From Caballeronia sp. LZ062 (GTDB lineage Bacteria > Pseudomonadota > Gammaproteobacteria > Burkholderiales > Burkholderiaceae), in assembly GCF_031450785.1 (NCBI RefSeq), contig NZ_JARTWB010000001.1, positions 992,001 to 1,056,000 on the forward strand: 64,000 nt of DNA, written 5' to 3'. Below, piece after piece: positions 1 to 9,197 of the stretch (the first letter of the stretch is position 1; each line of letters opens with the position of its first letter). Position numbers and translations under genes: made by a program. Below the pieces are notes generated by a model. That model was given only the letters and a program-made list of their open reading frames with translations. It made no database searches and was not told the DNA's origin.

Positions 1-162
1 GACGGCAACTACATCACCGGCGACGTCACCACGGACTATCTCGACCGCATCGAAACCGCGCGTCTCGCGCCGCAAGAGCAGACGGACCGCGACATCGCCG
101 GCGAGGCGCTCGAGGGCGGTCCCGCGCGTTCGCAACTGCATTTGCAACTGTCGGTGGAATAA
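1..162 (+). CDS. 3' end of an unrecognised protein (partial)
   Basis: The frame is open from the first base and stops at TAA 160-162, giving the last 53 residues of a protein whose start lies outside the window. The tail begins DGNYITGDVT and ends LHLQLSVE. It is hydrophilic and acidic, with no membrane segment or motif I can name. A strong hairpin follows 21 bases downstream, which supports this being the true end of a gene. I do not recognise the family. Confidence 0.6.
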   Translation, partial: DGNYITGDVTTDYLDRIETARLAPQEQTDRDIAGEALEGGPARSQLHLQLSVE

Positions 163-183
163 GCCTTCGCGTGTGGCTCGCAG

Positions 184-218
184 AAGCCCGCTCGGTCGAT
201 GAGACCAGCGGGCTTTTT
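184..218. terminator. Bidirectional rho-independent terminator
   Basis: A 9-bp perfect stem AAGCCCGCT (184-192) pairs with AGCGGGCTT (207-215) and is followed by a T run to 218. It lies exactly between the convergent upstream gene and the araC-type gene, so it can serve both. Confidence 0.85.
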
Positions 219-1003
219 CACGTCTGTTGCTCGGGCGGCGTCTTGAAGGCGCCGTTGCGCCACTGGCCCGGCGCTATGCCGAAGCGCTTCGAGAAAGCGT
301 GCGTGAACGCGCTTTGATCCGCGAAGCCGACTTCGAGCGCGACATGCGTGAGCGACGCGCGTGGGTCAGCGAGCAAGGTCAGCGCTGTGTCGAGGCGCAA
401 GCGATGCAGATAGCGATGCGGCGTCTCGCCGAACGCTTCGCTGAACAGCTGGTGGAAGCGCCGCATGCCGAAGCCGCAATGCGCGGCGAGGTCGGCAATG
501 CGCAGCGGCTCGCAAAGATGCGCGCGCAGCCATCGGTCGATGCGCGTGAAGTCGAGGCCACGCAATTCCGCGTTCAGCGACGCGCTTGCATCCGCCATCA
601 ACGCGCCGCACAGATGCGTCGCGGTTTGCCAGGCCATACGCGAGGGTAGGGCGCTACCGTCGCCATCGAGGCGCAGCGCGACATTCGCGACGAGTTGCGT
701 GAGAGACGGATCGAGATCGACGGTGCGCGCGCGTTCGAAGAAACGTGCAGGCACCGCGACCGATGAAGCGGGAAGGTCGAGCACGAGCTGGCGGTTCACG
801 CCTTCGGCCCAATACTCGTGACGCGCGCCGGCCGGGATGATCCACGCGCGATGACGGTCGATATGCGATTCGTCGCCATCCACCGCCATGCCCATGGCGC
901 CATCGAAACCGAGCACGATCTGGTGAAAGTCATGCTCGTCCGAGGCCTGCACCGCTTCATAGCGGCGCAGGGAAACGCTCGGGCGATGGACCGGCGCGTT
1001 CAT
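218..1003 (-). CDS. AraC-family transcriptional regulator
   Basis: A 261-residue protein with an N-terminal cupin-like sensing half (about 1-150) and a C-terminal AraC double helix-turn-helix. The second helix-turn-helix carries the family signature around VALEVGFADQSAFTHAFSKRFG, followed by GIAPGQWR. The ligand is unknown. It converges with the partial gene to its left and is followed upstream by the FKBP gene, 10 bases away and on the same strand, so the two may be cotranscribed. No obvious target operon lies in the window. The family is certain from the C-terminal motif; the regulated pathway cannot be told. Confidence 0.9.
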   Translation of the reverse strand: MNAPVHRPSVSLRRYEAVQASDEHDFHQIVLGFDGAMGMAVDGDESHIDRHRAWIIPAGARHEYWAEGVNRQLVLDLPASSVAVPARFFERARTVDLDPSLTQLVANVALRLDGDGSALPSRMAWQTATHLCGALMADASASLNAELRGLDFTRIDRWLRAHLCEPLRIADLAAHCGFGMRRFHQLFSEAFGETPHRYLHRLRLDTALTLLADPRASLTHVALEVGFADQSAFTHAFSKRFGIAPGQWRNGAFKTPPEQQT

Positions 1004-1013
1004 GCCGCGATGC

Positions 1014-1355
1014 TCAGACGTCGAGCAGTTCCACTTCGAACACGAGCGTGGCGTTCGGCGGAATCACGCCGCCCGCGCCGCGCGCGCCGTAGCCGAGTTG
1101 CGGCGGAATGGTGAGGCGGCGGACACCGCCGACCTTCATGCCTTGCACGCCTTCGTCCCAGCCCTTGATGACCATGCCGCCGCCGAGCACGAAGGCGAAA
1201 GGATCGTTGCGGTCCTTGCTGGAGTCGAACTTCTGGCCGTCGGTCAGCCAGCCGGTGTAATGCACGCTGACCGTCTTGCCCGCGACGGCTTCGGCGCCTT
1301 CGCCGACGGTGACGTCTTCATACTTGAGACCGGAATCGGTCGTGACTGTCGACAT
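1014..1355 (-). CDS. FKBP-type peptidyl-prolyl cis-trans isomerase
   Basis: A 113-residue single-domain FKBP. The start is the ATG at 1355 ([10 protein letters not shown]), chosen because AGGAG sits just upstream; a longer reading exists but its extra 21 residues do not look like protein. Family motifs are [35 protein letters not shown] and the C-terminal [16 protein letters not shown]. It lacks a signal peptide, so it is probably cytoplasmic, catalysing proline isomerisation during folding. It lies just upstream of the AraC gene on the same strand. Confidence 0.93.
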   Translation of the reverse strand: MSTVTTDSGLKYEDVTVGEGAEAVAGKTVSVHYTGWLTDGQKFDSSKDRNDPFAFVLGGGMVIKGWDEGVQGMKVGGVRRLTIPPQLGYGARGAGGVIPPNATLVFEVELLDV

Positions 1356-1435
1356 TCTTTGCTCCTGGTTGCACGGCTCTACGCCGATGGTCGAAACCAC
1401 CATTGTAGAGCGTGGCAACGAAGCGAGTCATGCGA

Positions 1436-2869
1436 TCACGTGTGGCGGCCGCGCGGATTCATGCGGCTGCCGATGCGGGCCGGCTTGGCGCGCATCGGCG
1501 AACCGAGCCGCGTGCCGACGCCGGGACTCACGCTGACGCCGAACTCCGGGCTGATGTACGAAGGCTCCATGCCGCGGTCCGGCATGACGTCGCGCGCATC
1601 GCGCTTTGCGAGCTTCAGTGCGCGCACGCGGACGTAGGCCATCGCAATGAACGTCCACGGCGCGAGATACGCGAACTCGGGCACGGAGACCATCATCATG
1701 GTCCAGGTCGCCACGCAGCACTGGCGCAGCGCCATGCCGCGCGCGTCCCAGTCGAGCTTGAAAGCAGGGTAGAGCATGAGCACGCTGACGCCGACGAGAC
1801 CGATCACGCCCGTATTGACGAGCAGTGTCGAAAAGAGGTCGGTGGAGCGGATATAACCGAAGCCGATGCCGAAGAGCTGATTCAACGGCGAAGCATGCAC
1901 CCACAAGCGCAACGATTCGAAGAACAGCATGGCGCGGTCGGAGCCGGACTCGTTCTTTCCTTCGAGCTTGTCCATCACCATCTGCTGGAACAGGTCGGCA
2001 ATGTAGTCCTGCAAGACGAACGCGACCACCGCGAGCAGAAAGACACCGATAAGCGCCTTGATCGGATTGATGCCGAGCTTGCGCATACGGATGAGCGCGA
2101 AGACCGCATAGCCGATCAGCACCGTCGACGACGTACTCATGATGAGCGACAGCCCGATGATCCACACCGGCCAGCGCAAACGTGCCGTCGCGTTGAAGTA
2201 GATCCAGAACGGGAAGATGGACATGGCGTACATCGACGGTTCGCCGGTCAGCGCCTTCAGACGCTGTATCGACATGCCGCCCGCGCTCACGGTCTGGAAC
2301 GAACTGCCGTTCACGGTGCCGTCCGAGCGCACGATGCCTCGGCCGAACTGGTCGCCGAACGCGCGGTTCGAGATGAAATCGCCGGGCGAGCCCGTCAGCA
2401 CGTAGAACACCACTTCATAGATGCCGTAGAGGGCGAACAGCGTCACCGCCGCGAAGATCCACTGGTCCCATGTCGGGCGGTAGTAGTAGTACACATAAGC
2501 CGCATACAGCACGACCGCCGCCACGTAGATGGACTGCGTGAACATGCTCTTGCGCAGGATGAACGTGAGCGGGTCCTTGTCGTCGACGAGCGCGATCTTG
2601 CTGAAGTCGGGATCGAACGGTGCCAGCACGTCCGCGAATTGCGTCGTGCACAGCATCAGCAGCCACACGAAGATGGCCGCGCCGATGAAGTGCATCCAGT
2701 TCTTGCGCGAACGGCCGCCGAAGAACAGCACGAGCGGCACGGAAAGGAAGCACATGAGATAGCCGATCGTCGTGCCCTGAATGGAAGGCATCACGAGGAA
2801 CGACGTGACCGGCATCGCGAAAGCCCAGATGCGGTAATACTTGTCGAGCAGCGTTGCTTTGTCTTTCAT
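1436..2869 (-). CDS. Wzy-type O-antigen/EPS polymerase
   Basis: A 477-residue integral membrane protein with roughly eleven hydrophobic segments and a large loop in the middle (around residues 150-210), the general layout of Wzy/WaaL O-antigen ligase-polymerase proteins. In the Wzx/Wzy pathway such a protein joins undecaprenyl-linked repeat units on the periplasmic face. I chose the ATG at 2869 (MKDKATLLDKYYRIW) because the longer reading would begin inside a strong hairpin; there is no clear Shine-Dalgarno sequence before it. It is the last gene of the EPS locus and follows the Wzc-type kinase. Wzy proteins are poorly conserved, so topology and context carry the call. Confidence 0.8.
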   Translation of the reverse strand: MKDKATLLDKYYRIWAFAMPVTSFLVMPSIQGTTIGYLMCFLSVPLVLFFGGRSRKNWMHFIGAAIFVWLLMLCTTQFADVLAPFDPDFSKIALVDDKDPLTFILRKSMFTQSIYVAAVVLYAAYVYYYYRPTWDQWIFAAVTLFALYGIYEVVFYVLTGSPGDFISNRAFGDQFGRGIVRSDGTVNGSSFQTVSAGGMSIQRLKALTGEPSMYAMSIFPFWIYFNATARLRWPVWIIGLSLIMSTSSTVLIGYAVFALIRMRKLGINPIKALIGVFLLAVVAFVLQDYIADLFQQMVMDKLEGKNESGSDRAMLFFESLRLWVHASPLNQLFGIGFGYIRSTDLFSTLLVNTGVIGLVGVSVLMLYPAFKLDWDARGMALRQCCVATWTMMMVSVPEFAYLAPWTFIAMAYVRVRALKLAKRDARDVMPDRGMEPSYISPEFGVSVSPGVGTRLGSPMRAKPARIGSRMNPRGRHT

Positions 2870-2937
2870 CGTAGAGAGTGTGGCTGCGTCTTTTGTTTTG
2901 CTTGCCGTTGCCCGAGAAGGCCGTGCCGCTGAAACGC

Positions 2938-2964
2938 AACGCCGCGTGACGGGCACGCGGCGTT
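2938..2964 (-). terminator. Hairpin between wzc-type and wzy-type genes
   Basis: An 11-bp perfect stem AACGCCGCGTG (2938-2948) pairs with CACGCGGCGTT (2954-2964) across a 5-base loop. It follows the stop of the Wzc-type gene on the minus strand and lies 70 bases before the Wzy start. The minus-strand flank has only a short T stretch, so it may attenuate rather than end transcription. Confidence 0.5.
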
Positions 2965-3000
2965 TCGCTCAAGCAATGTTGCCTTGCTTCGAGACGTCCA

Positions 3001-5358
3001 TCAGTTCGCCGACTTGAAGCTGCTCGTGTAGGCCGCCGCGTAGCCATACGTGCGGCGGTTGCTGCGGCGCTTCGGAATCGCGTTGAACACCGAGCCGACC
3101 AGACGTCCGCCCGCGCGATGCACCTTCTTGACCGTCTCTTCGATCTCTTCTTCGCTCTGAATGCCCGAGCGCAACACGAGAACCGTCGAACCTGCGTCGC
3201 TTGCAACGATGGCCGCGTCGGTGACGGCGAGGAACGGCGGGGTATCGATGATGACGAGATCGTACTGGTCGCTCAGACGCGCGAGCATGTCGCGGAAGCC
3301 CGGCATCATCAGCAGTTCGGACGGGTTCTCCGGATAGCTGCCGCACGACATGAACGAAAGCCCCGGCACGCCGACCTGACGAATCGCTTCGGCCGTGCCC
3401 ACTTGCCCCTTCAGCACTTCCGACAGACCGCCCGGATTCGATTGCTTGAAGAACGATGCGATATGGCCGCGGCGCAAATCGCCGTCGATCAGAAGCACGC
3501 GCAGGCCGATTTCGGCGAGCAGCACCGACAGATTCGCCGCGACGAAGCTCTTGCCCGCCGAGGGAATGGGACCGGTCAGCATCACGATGTTGTTCGGCGC
3601 GTTCACGAGATCGCGATACAGCTCCGTGCGCACGGCGCGCAGTGCTTCCACTGCCGGATCATGCGGATAGCGCGTGGCGAGCACGAATGCGTCGCGGTCG
3701 GTATCGCCGAGATTCGGCATCGTGATGTCATCGTGCGCTTCGCGCTTGACGTGCGGCAGTGCCTTCGGCGCGCTGCCAGCTTGCGTGCCCGAAGACCCAA
3801 GCGCGTGACCGACCGGCGAAACCGAGATTTCATGGTCGAGCAACTGCTGCTGACGGCTGAACAACACTTCGCCGAGCACCGGCACCGACAGGCGACGTTC
3901 GACGAACATCGGATCGGTCACGCCGATCATCGCGTGGCGGCGCAGGAAGATGAAGAAAGTGCCTACGAAGAAGCCCAGCGCCGTGCCCGCGACGATCACG
4001 AGCGGCTTGTTCGGCTTCACCGGACGATGCGGACGCAGCGCGTTATCGACGATATGCGCACCGCCGCTCGTGCTCGCGCGACGAATCGACAGCTCTTCGG
4101 CCTTGTTCATCATGCCGAGATAGACCGTTTCCGCGACGCGCGCATCACGCGTCAGTTCGGCGCTTTCGCGTTCCGAAGCGGGCATGCTGTCGAAGCGCGA
4201 CTGAATCTGCTTGTTGGTCTGCTCGTATTGCGAGATCTGCTGGTCAAGATTGCGAACTTGCGGGCTGTCCGGCGTGAAGCGCTGCAACGCTTGCGTGCGC
4301 TGCAGTTGCAGCATCGCGAGTTGCTGCATCGAGGTGATGCTGCCTTGCAGGTACGCCTGCGCTTCGTTGATCGGCTGCACCGACTGCGACTTCGCGCGGA
4401 AGGCACTTAGGCGGCCCTCGGCGTCCTTCAGGTCGCGTTCGAGGCGCGGCAACTCCGAGCGGATGAATTCGAGCGTCTTCGTGTCGTTGGCCTGGCGGCT
4501 CGCGACCGCTGCCGCGAGATAAGCCTGCCCCAATGCGTTGGCGACATCGGCGGTCTGATCGGGATCGTCGCCGTTGTACGAGATCTGCACGATGCCCGTG
4601 TCTTTCGTGGACTCGGCGACCTTGATCGACTTCAGCAGCAAGTCGATTGCATCCAGCGTGTTGTAGCGCGTCACCGCGAAGTGCACGCCCGGATGACCGA
4701 CCACGCCATCGACCAGCATCGACACCCCATGCGCCGATGCCGGACGGCCGATCGTGCCGCGCAACAGGACGTTGCCGTCCGGGTCTTCCAGTTGGTATTG
4801 GTTGTTGTCGAGCAAAGTGAAGTCGAGCTTCGCGTCTTCCAGCGACGGCGGAACGTCGAGGCGCGTGATGCGGAGATCTTCGCCGCCCCATGCATACGAG
4901 TTCATGCCGAACCAAGCGGGCGCGAGGTGGCCGTGCTTGGCGAACATACCCGCGATCGCGCCGAGCACCGGCATCGTATGCGGCTTGACCTTGATATCGA
5001 AATGGAACTGGTTGACGACGGGTTCGAGCACGGAGCGGCTCTTCATGACCGAGATTTCAGCCGGCGCCAGTTGGGTCACGGACACTTGCTCCTGCGAGCC
5101 CTGCATCTGGTTCTGCGGCGCGATGCCGAGCGCGTTCGGATCCGGCGGATCGACACGCACGACGACGTCGGCCGAATAAATCGGTTCCGCGAGGAACGCA
5201 TAGGCTGTGGCGAGCGCGGCGGCTGCAGCGATGAACATCAGCAACATGCCGATGTGATCGCGCAGCAGCTTGATCATGTCGCCCGCTGTGAATTTATTGT
5301 CGTCCTTGCCAGGACGCGAAGATCCGGAGTTGACGTATAGCGTGTTCAAAGGCGGCAT
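3001..5358 (-). CDS. Wzc-type polysaccharide co-polymerase and tyrosine autokinase
   Basis: A 785-residue inner-membrane protein controlling EPS chain length and export. An N-terminal Wzz domain follows the first membrane helix (around 37-55), a GNVR-type region with coiled-coil spans about 280-440, and a second helix lies near 455-475. The kinase half has Walker A GPIPSAGKS (about 596-604), Walker A' LLIDGDLRRG (about 620) and Walker B DLVIIDTPP (about 697). The C-terminus ends in a short tyrosine cluster (Y771, Y773, Y777), the usual autophosphorylation site. The fused architecture is the proteobacterial Wzc/BceF type. Its start ATG immediately follows AGAGG, unusually close. It precedes the Wzy-type polymerase; no matching phosphatase gene is present. 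Confidence 0.93.
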   Translation of the reverse strand: MPPLNTLYVNSGSSRPGKDDNKFTAGDMIKLLRDHIGMLLMFIAAAAALATAYAFLAEPIYSADVVVRVDPPDPNALGIAPQNQMQGSQEQVSVTQLAPAEISVMKSRSVLEPVVNQFHFDIKVKPHTMPVLGAIAGMFAKHGHLAPAWFGMNSYAWGGEDLRITRLDVPPSLEDAKLDFTLLDNNQYQLEDPDGNVLLRGTIGRPASAHGVSMLVDGVVGHPGVHFAVTRYNTLDAIDLLLKSIKVAESTKDTGIVQISYNGDDPDQTADVANALGQAYLAAAVASRQANDTKTLEFIRSELPRLERDLKDAEGRLSAFRAKSQSVQPINEAQAYLQGSITSMQQLAMLQLQRTQALQRFTPDSPQVRNLDQQISQYEQTNKQIQSRFDSMPASERESAELTRDARVAETVYLGMMNKAEELSIRRASTSGGAHIVDNALRPHRPVKPNKPLVIVAGTALGFFVGTFFIFLRRHAMIGVTDPMFVERRLSVPVLGEVLFSRQQQLLDHEISVSPVGHALGSSGTQAGSAPKALPHVKREAHDDITMPNLGDTDRDAFVLATRYPHDPAVEALRAVRTELYRDLVNAPNNIVMLTGPIPSAGKSFVAANLSVLLAEIGLRVLLIDGDLRRGHIASFFKQSNPGGLSEVLKGQVGTAEAIRQVGVPGLSFMSCGSYPENPSELLMMPGFRDMLARLSDQYDLVIIDTPPFLAVTDAAIVASDAGSTVLVLRSGIQSEEEIEETVKKVHRAGGRLVGSVFNAIPKRRSNRRTYGYAAAYTSSFKSAN

Positions 5359-5786
5359 CCTCTGTTCGAATGTTGAGCGTGGTCTTCCGGGCCAGACAAA
5401 AACGCAAAGCCCGCGCGGTTGGCCGCGTACGTCGTTCGTGTGTTGTGTCCGGCGTGGCCGGGAGAATCAAGGCTTCAGGCGGTGTGGCTCGTCGAGTTGC
5501 GCCCGAACGAGAGGAGCGCGAATCGGCGAGGCGCTCTATCGATCTGCAACGGCAGGGGTGTTCGCCCCACGCTGCGTGTGCGAATCGACACCATACGCCC
5601 GAAAATATTTAGCGTCAGACTAATCTTCCAGTCCCGCAGTGCTTCCGTCTGTTAAGTAGCGAACGAAATACAAGGCGAATCGAGCGGAAGGCGCTTGCGC
5701 GCTGAGCAATTGAGGCGATAATTACTGATTCGCCCTACGCGTCGTTTTTCATACCTAACGTTCTTTCCGTTCGTCGGTAACTTTTG
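5359..5786. other. Gene-free stretch upstream of the wzc-type gene
   Basis: About 430 bases between the Wzc-type start and the glycosyl hydrolase stop. It is more AT-rich than its surroundings, especially 5595-5780. I see no convincing coding frame and no clear promoter boxes, but a promoter for the kinase-polymerase pair is expected here. Confidence 0.5.
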
Positions 5787-6851
5787 TTACGGCATCGGAT
5801 TCGCTTTGATGAAGTCGCGCACGACGTTGAAGCGCGGCTTGCGCGTCTGGCCGTCGTCGTGAATCACGCCGTAATTCCCGTCGCCGCCGAAGCGTTCATC
5901 GTCGTAAAGCTCATACAGCGTGACGTTTTGAATGTCGTAGGTTCTCGCTGCCTTGACGAAGCCTGCCAGCGCGTCCTTGCCGGTCAGGTAGCCGCCCGGG
6001 TCCGCATGGTTCGGGCGCACGCCGAATTCTGTGATCCAGATGGGCTTGCCGTAGCTATCGCGCAGGCGTTCGAGCACATTCACTTTCTGCGGCCCTGCGG
6101 CCGTGATCGAGCCCATGTTCGAATACCAGTGCCACGCAGTGATGTCCCAGCGCGGAATGGGATGGCCCTTGGTGCCGTCAGGCTGAGTGCCGGCAAAGAG
6201 CATGTCCGTGAAGCCGTAATGCAGCCATCCGAAGGACGTCAGCAGAATCTTCGCGTCCGGATTCGCTTCGCGTATGCCTTTGATGAGACCGAGTATCGAC
6301 CCGCGCGCTTTCATGAACCTCGCATTGTCGTAGTCCGACGGATGTTCACCGCTGCGATCGGAACCGAGAATGGTCCAGTTGTCGTACTCGTTGCCGACCT
6401 GATAGTAAGTGACGAGGCCTTTCAGCACGCGGCCCGCCGTCTTGCCGAGCGCATAGCCCCGCTCGAAAGTTTCTTGTTCGTTCGCGCGCTTTTGCGGCTC
6501 GAACGGAGTCACGAGCGCAAGCACGCCAATGCACGATTTCGCGGCCCGGCGCGCGAAGTCGGCCACCAGATGCGCGCTGTCCTCACTCGATACGTCCTGC
6601 GCGTACATCGTGACGCCGAGGTCGCGCAATTGCGAAATCTGCAGGTCGAAGTCGGTCGTGCGATACGCGCCGCGATGTTCGAGATGGCCGACGACGCCAT
6701 AGAACACGCCGTTCGTGCGGTCGCCGCATTGCATTTTCGGCGCTTCCGATGGTGCGGACTGCACCGAAGCGGTTCGCGCCTGCACCATCGTCGAGCCGCA
6801 CAGCAGCGCGCCGACAAACGATATCGCCACCCACAGCCTTCGCTTCAACAT
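5787..6851 (-). CDS. Secreted GH39/GH-A clan-type glycoside hydrolase
   Basis: A 354-residue protein with an N-terminal signal peptide (basic MLKRRLW, then a hydrophobic stretch to about residue 25). The (beta/alpha)8 glycosidase signatures are present: VGNEYDN with the likely acid/base E155, and IWITEFGV with the likely nucleophile E275. The protein resembles PslG-like and other small GH39/GH-A enzymes found in exopolysaccharide operons, which cut the polymer in the periplasm. It sits among the glycosyltransferases on the same strand, 22 bases after the neighbouring transferase stop. The substrate is presumably the local EPS. Fold and catalytic pair are clear; the exact family number is less so. 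Confidence 0.85.
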   Translation of the reverse strand: MLKRRLWVAISFVGALLCGSTMVQARTASVQSAPSEAPKMQCGDRTNGVFYGVVGHLEHRGAYRTTDFDLQISQLRDLGVTMYAQDVSSEDSAHLVADFARRAAKSCIGVLALVTPFEPQKRANEQETFERGYALGKTAGRVLKGLVTYYQVGNEYDNWTILGSDRSGEHPSDYDNARFMKARGSILGLIKGIREANPDAKILLTSFGWLHYGFTDMLFAGTQPDGTKGHPIPRWDITAWHWYSNMGSITAAGPQKVNVLERLRDSYGKPIWITEFGVRPNHADPGGYLTGKDALAGFVKAARTYDIQNVTLYELYDDERFGGDGNYGVIHDDGQTRKPRFNVVRDFIKANPMP

Positions 6852-6873
6852 TCATTCCTCACGAGAAGTTCGG

Positions 6874-8064
6874 TCAGCCCGGAACATCGGAGTGCTGCGG
6901 CGATGCCGGATCGAATGCCCCGCGGCACGGCATGGCGGGCATCATCACGTTTTGCGCTTGAGCGTCGAACGCTTCGCGCGAGAAGCGTCGGCGGAAGCTG
7001 CTGGCGAGCGCGGTCATCGGCACATCCCGCGCGGCGAAAATGCGTTCGACGAAGGCGTCGTGGTCGCCGGGAGGGAAGAGCAGCGTATTCGGCAAGTACG
7101 AATCGAGGCCCGAAATGCGCGATACGACGATAGGCCGCTCCGCGAGCACTGCTTCGATCATCACGAGCGGCACGCCTTCGAAGGCCGACGGCAACACGAG
7201 CGTATCGCTCGCGACAATGTAGGGCAGCACGTCGTTCTTCGGCCCAACGATGCGCACGCAGGCCGACAACACCGGACTCGCATCCACGATCTCCGCCAGG
7301 CGCGCCGCATCCGGTCCTTCGCCGACGATCAGCACGACCGTATGCCTGAACGCGTCCGCGTGTCGCTCGATCGCTTCCATCAGGAAGTCCTGCCGCTTCT
7401 GCTTGAAGTTGATGCGGCCGATGTGCGCGATGATCGTCGTCCCATCGTCGGGCAAGCCGAGCGCCGTGCGCGCTGCGGACTTGGTCAGCATCGTACGGCT
7501 GAAGCGGTCGTCGACGTAGTTCTCCAGGATCATCGTGCGCGCCTGAGGCGCGAATGCGCGCAGCTTTCCGCGCAGATGTTCGTTAAGCGTGACGAATTCA
7601 TCCGGCATGCGGTACAGCACGCGTTTGACGAGCCATTTGATCTTCTCGCTCACGCCCGCATTCTCGGGCGCTTCATCGACGAGCGGTAGATAGCTCAGCG
7701 TCGGCACGCGCGCATAACGCGCGGCAAGCAGGCCTGCAATGCCGGACGCGATGGTGCCTTGCGCGATCAGCAGCTTCGAAAGATGCAGCGTGCGCAGCGT
7801 GGCCGCCGTCGAGCGAATGGCGCGCAGCAGCGCGAAGAGATCGCCGCGAATCGATTCCGCCGTATACGCGAGGCCGATGGTGCGAACCTTCGAATGCTGG
7901 CGGCTCAGATCGCTGACATAGCGGAAAAGGGCTGCATTGCTCTTCGGCACGAGAATGTGGAGCGTGCCTACGTTACCGCTCGAAATCAGTGCGAGCATGA
8001 AACGCTTGAGCATCTCCTCGTGCCCACCGTTGATGCCCGAATCGCAATAGATTCCAACGTTCAC
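6874..8064 (-). CDS. GT4-family glycosyltransferase
   Basis: A 396-residue GT-B-fold transferase. I take the GTG at 8064 (then NVGIYCDSGINGGHEEML) as start because AGGGGA lies about 6 bases before it. The C-terminal half holds the GT4 donor-binding region with the EX7E motif in FEGVPLVMIEAVL. The N-terminal acceptor half has the usual glycine-rich loop after the first strand. It most likely adds one sugar to the lipid-linked EPS repeat on the cytoplasmic face. It is the last of three consecutive GT4 genes; donor and acceptor cannot be told. Confidence 0.9.
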   Translation of the reverse strand: MNVGIYCDSGINGGHEEMLKRFMLALISSGNVGTLHILVPKSNAALFRYVSDLSRQHSKVRTIGLAYTAESIRGDLFALLRAIRSTAATLRTLHLSKLLIAQGTIASGIAGLLAARYARVPTLSYLPLVDEAPENAGVSEKIKWLVKRVLYRMPDEFVTLNEHLRGKLRAFAPQARTMILENYVDDRFSRTMLTKSAARTALGLPDDGTTIIAHIGRINFKQKRQDFLMEAIERHADAFRHTVVLIVGEGPDAARLAEIVDASPVLSACVRIVGPKNDVLPYIVASDTLVLPSAFEGVPLVMIEAVLAERPIVVSRISGLDSYLPNTLLFPPGDHDAFVERIFAARDVPMTALASSFRRRFSREAFDAQAQNVMMPAMPCRGAFDPASPQHSDVPG

Positions 8065-8107
8065 TGTGTTTCCCCTGTCGCACGCGTGCGCGCGCGTCAT
8101 CGTCTGC

Positions 8108-9187
8108 TTATCGTCTGTTTATGAACTGCATCAGCATTCGCGCACTTTCGGTCCAGCGGTAACGCTCTGCATGAGCCAGTCCCCGGCTTCTGAGTTCGTC
8201 GCTCAGTCGCGGCGAGTCCAGCAGTTCACGCAGTTTCGCGGCGATGTCTTCGACCGAGAAGGGATCGCAGTAGATGGACGCATCGCCGCAGGTTTCAGGC
8301 AGCGCGGCCGCGCGCCCGACGAGCGTGGGGCATCCATTGCGCATGGCTTCCAGCGGCGGAATGCCGAAGCCTTCATAAATCGAAGGGTAGAGAAAGCAGG
8401 CTGCATGCTGATAGAGCGCCTTGAGCTTTTCATCGCTCACGTAGCCCGCCTGCTTGATGTTAGGTGCGCTCGACAGATCCTGCGCCTTGCCGAAGATCGT
8501 CGCATTCTTCATGCCGACAATCACGAGGTCGATGGAAGGATCGTTCAGTCGCATGAACGCTTCGACGAGACGCTTGAAGTTCTTCGTCGGATTCATGCTG
8601 CTGACAGCGAGAACGTAACGGTTCGGCGTGAGCTTCAGGTCGCCGATGACCGACGTATCCGGCACGATGTGATCCAGATGGTCCGCCGCGAGCGGCACCA
8701 CGCCGATACGCTGCGGATCGACGCCGACATGATGTGCAAGACGGTCGCGCGAGAACTCGGAGTTCGTCATGACGCAGCTCGAGGTGCGCGCGAGTATCCA
8801 GAACATCACGCGATACCACATGCGGAACTTCCACGAGAAATGCGCGGGCGTATCGAATACCGCTGCATCGTGCATGTAGATGATCTGGTTCGGCCGGAAG
8901 ATCGAGCCCGAGTTGCTGAGATTGACGATGCGCGAACGTCCCGCGAAAAGCGGCAGGACGATCTGCTCCCAGAACACGCCCTTGCCGAAGCCGAGTTCGA
9001 CAGTCGGCACGCCGTCCACCGGTACGAGGCCGGGTTGCGGCGGCACGGCGAGCGTCACATGCGACCCCTCGGGCAGCTTCATCAACGCAGCGACGAGTTC
9101 GCGGGCGACGCGCTGCACGCCGGTGGTTTTCTGGCTCGTGAAGCGGCCGTTGTAGACGAGCTTGTTTGGAGCGAAGGAGGTATCCAT
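8108..9187 (-). CDS. GT4-family glycosyltransferase
   Basis: A 359-residue GT-B glycosyltransferase. Near the N-terminus, TTGVQRVARELVAAL is the glycine-containing acceptor-side motif common to mannosyltransferase-like GT4 enzymes. The donor site motif is YPSIYEGFGIPPLEAMRNGCP (EX7E), followed by the usual serine/proline-rich loop. It starts 10 bases after the stop of the upstream GT4 and ends 43 bases before the next, consistent with one operon. The specific sugar is not deducible. Confidence 0.92.
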   Translation of the reverse strand: MDTSFAPNKLVYNGRFTSQKTTGVQRVARELVAALMKLPEGSHVTLAVPPQPGLVPVDGVPTVELGFGKGVFWEQIVLPLFAGRSRIVNLSNSGSIFRPNQIIYMHDAAVFDTPAHFSWKFRMWYRVMFWILARTSSCVMTNSEFSRDRLAHHVGVDPQRIGVVPLAADHLDHIVPDTSVIGDLKLTPNRYVLAVSSMNPTKNFKRLVEAFMRLNDPSIDLVIVGMKNATIFGKAQDLSSAPNIKQAGYVSDEKLKALYQHAACFLYPSIYEGFGIPPLEAMRNGCPTLVGRAAALPETCGDASIYCDPFSVEDIAAKLRELLDSPRLSDELRSRGLAHAERYRWTESARMLMQFINRR

Positions 9188-9197
9188 GTCTTACGCG

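Noticed and set aside
1412..2932. A 506-residue plus-strand open frame opposite the Wzy-type gene
   Set aside because: It mirrors the real minus-strand gene exactly, is rich in Arg/His/Asp and has no family features. This is the common antisense shadow of GC-rich coding DNA. Similar shadows lie over the GH, GT4, treY, malQ and glgE genes.
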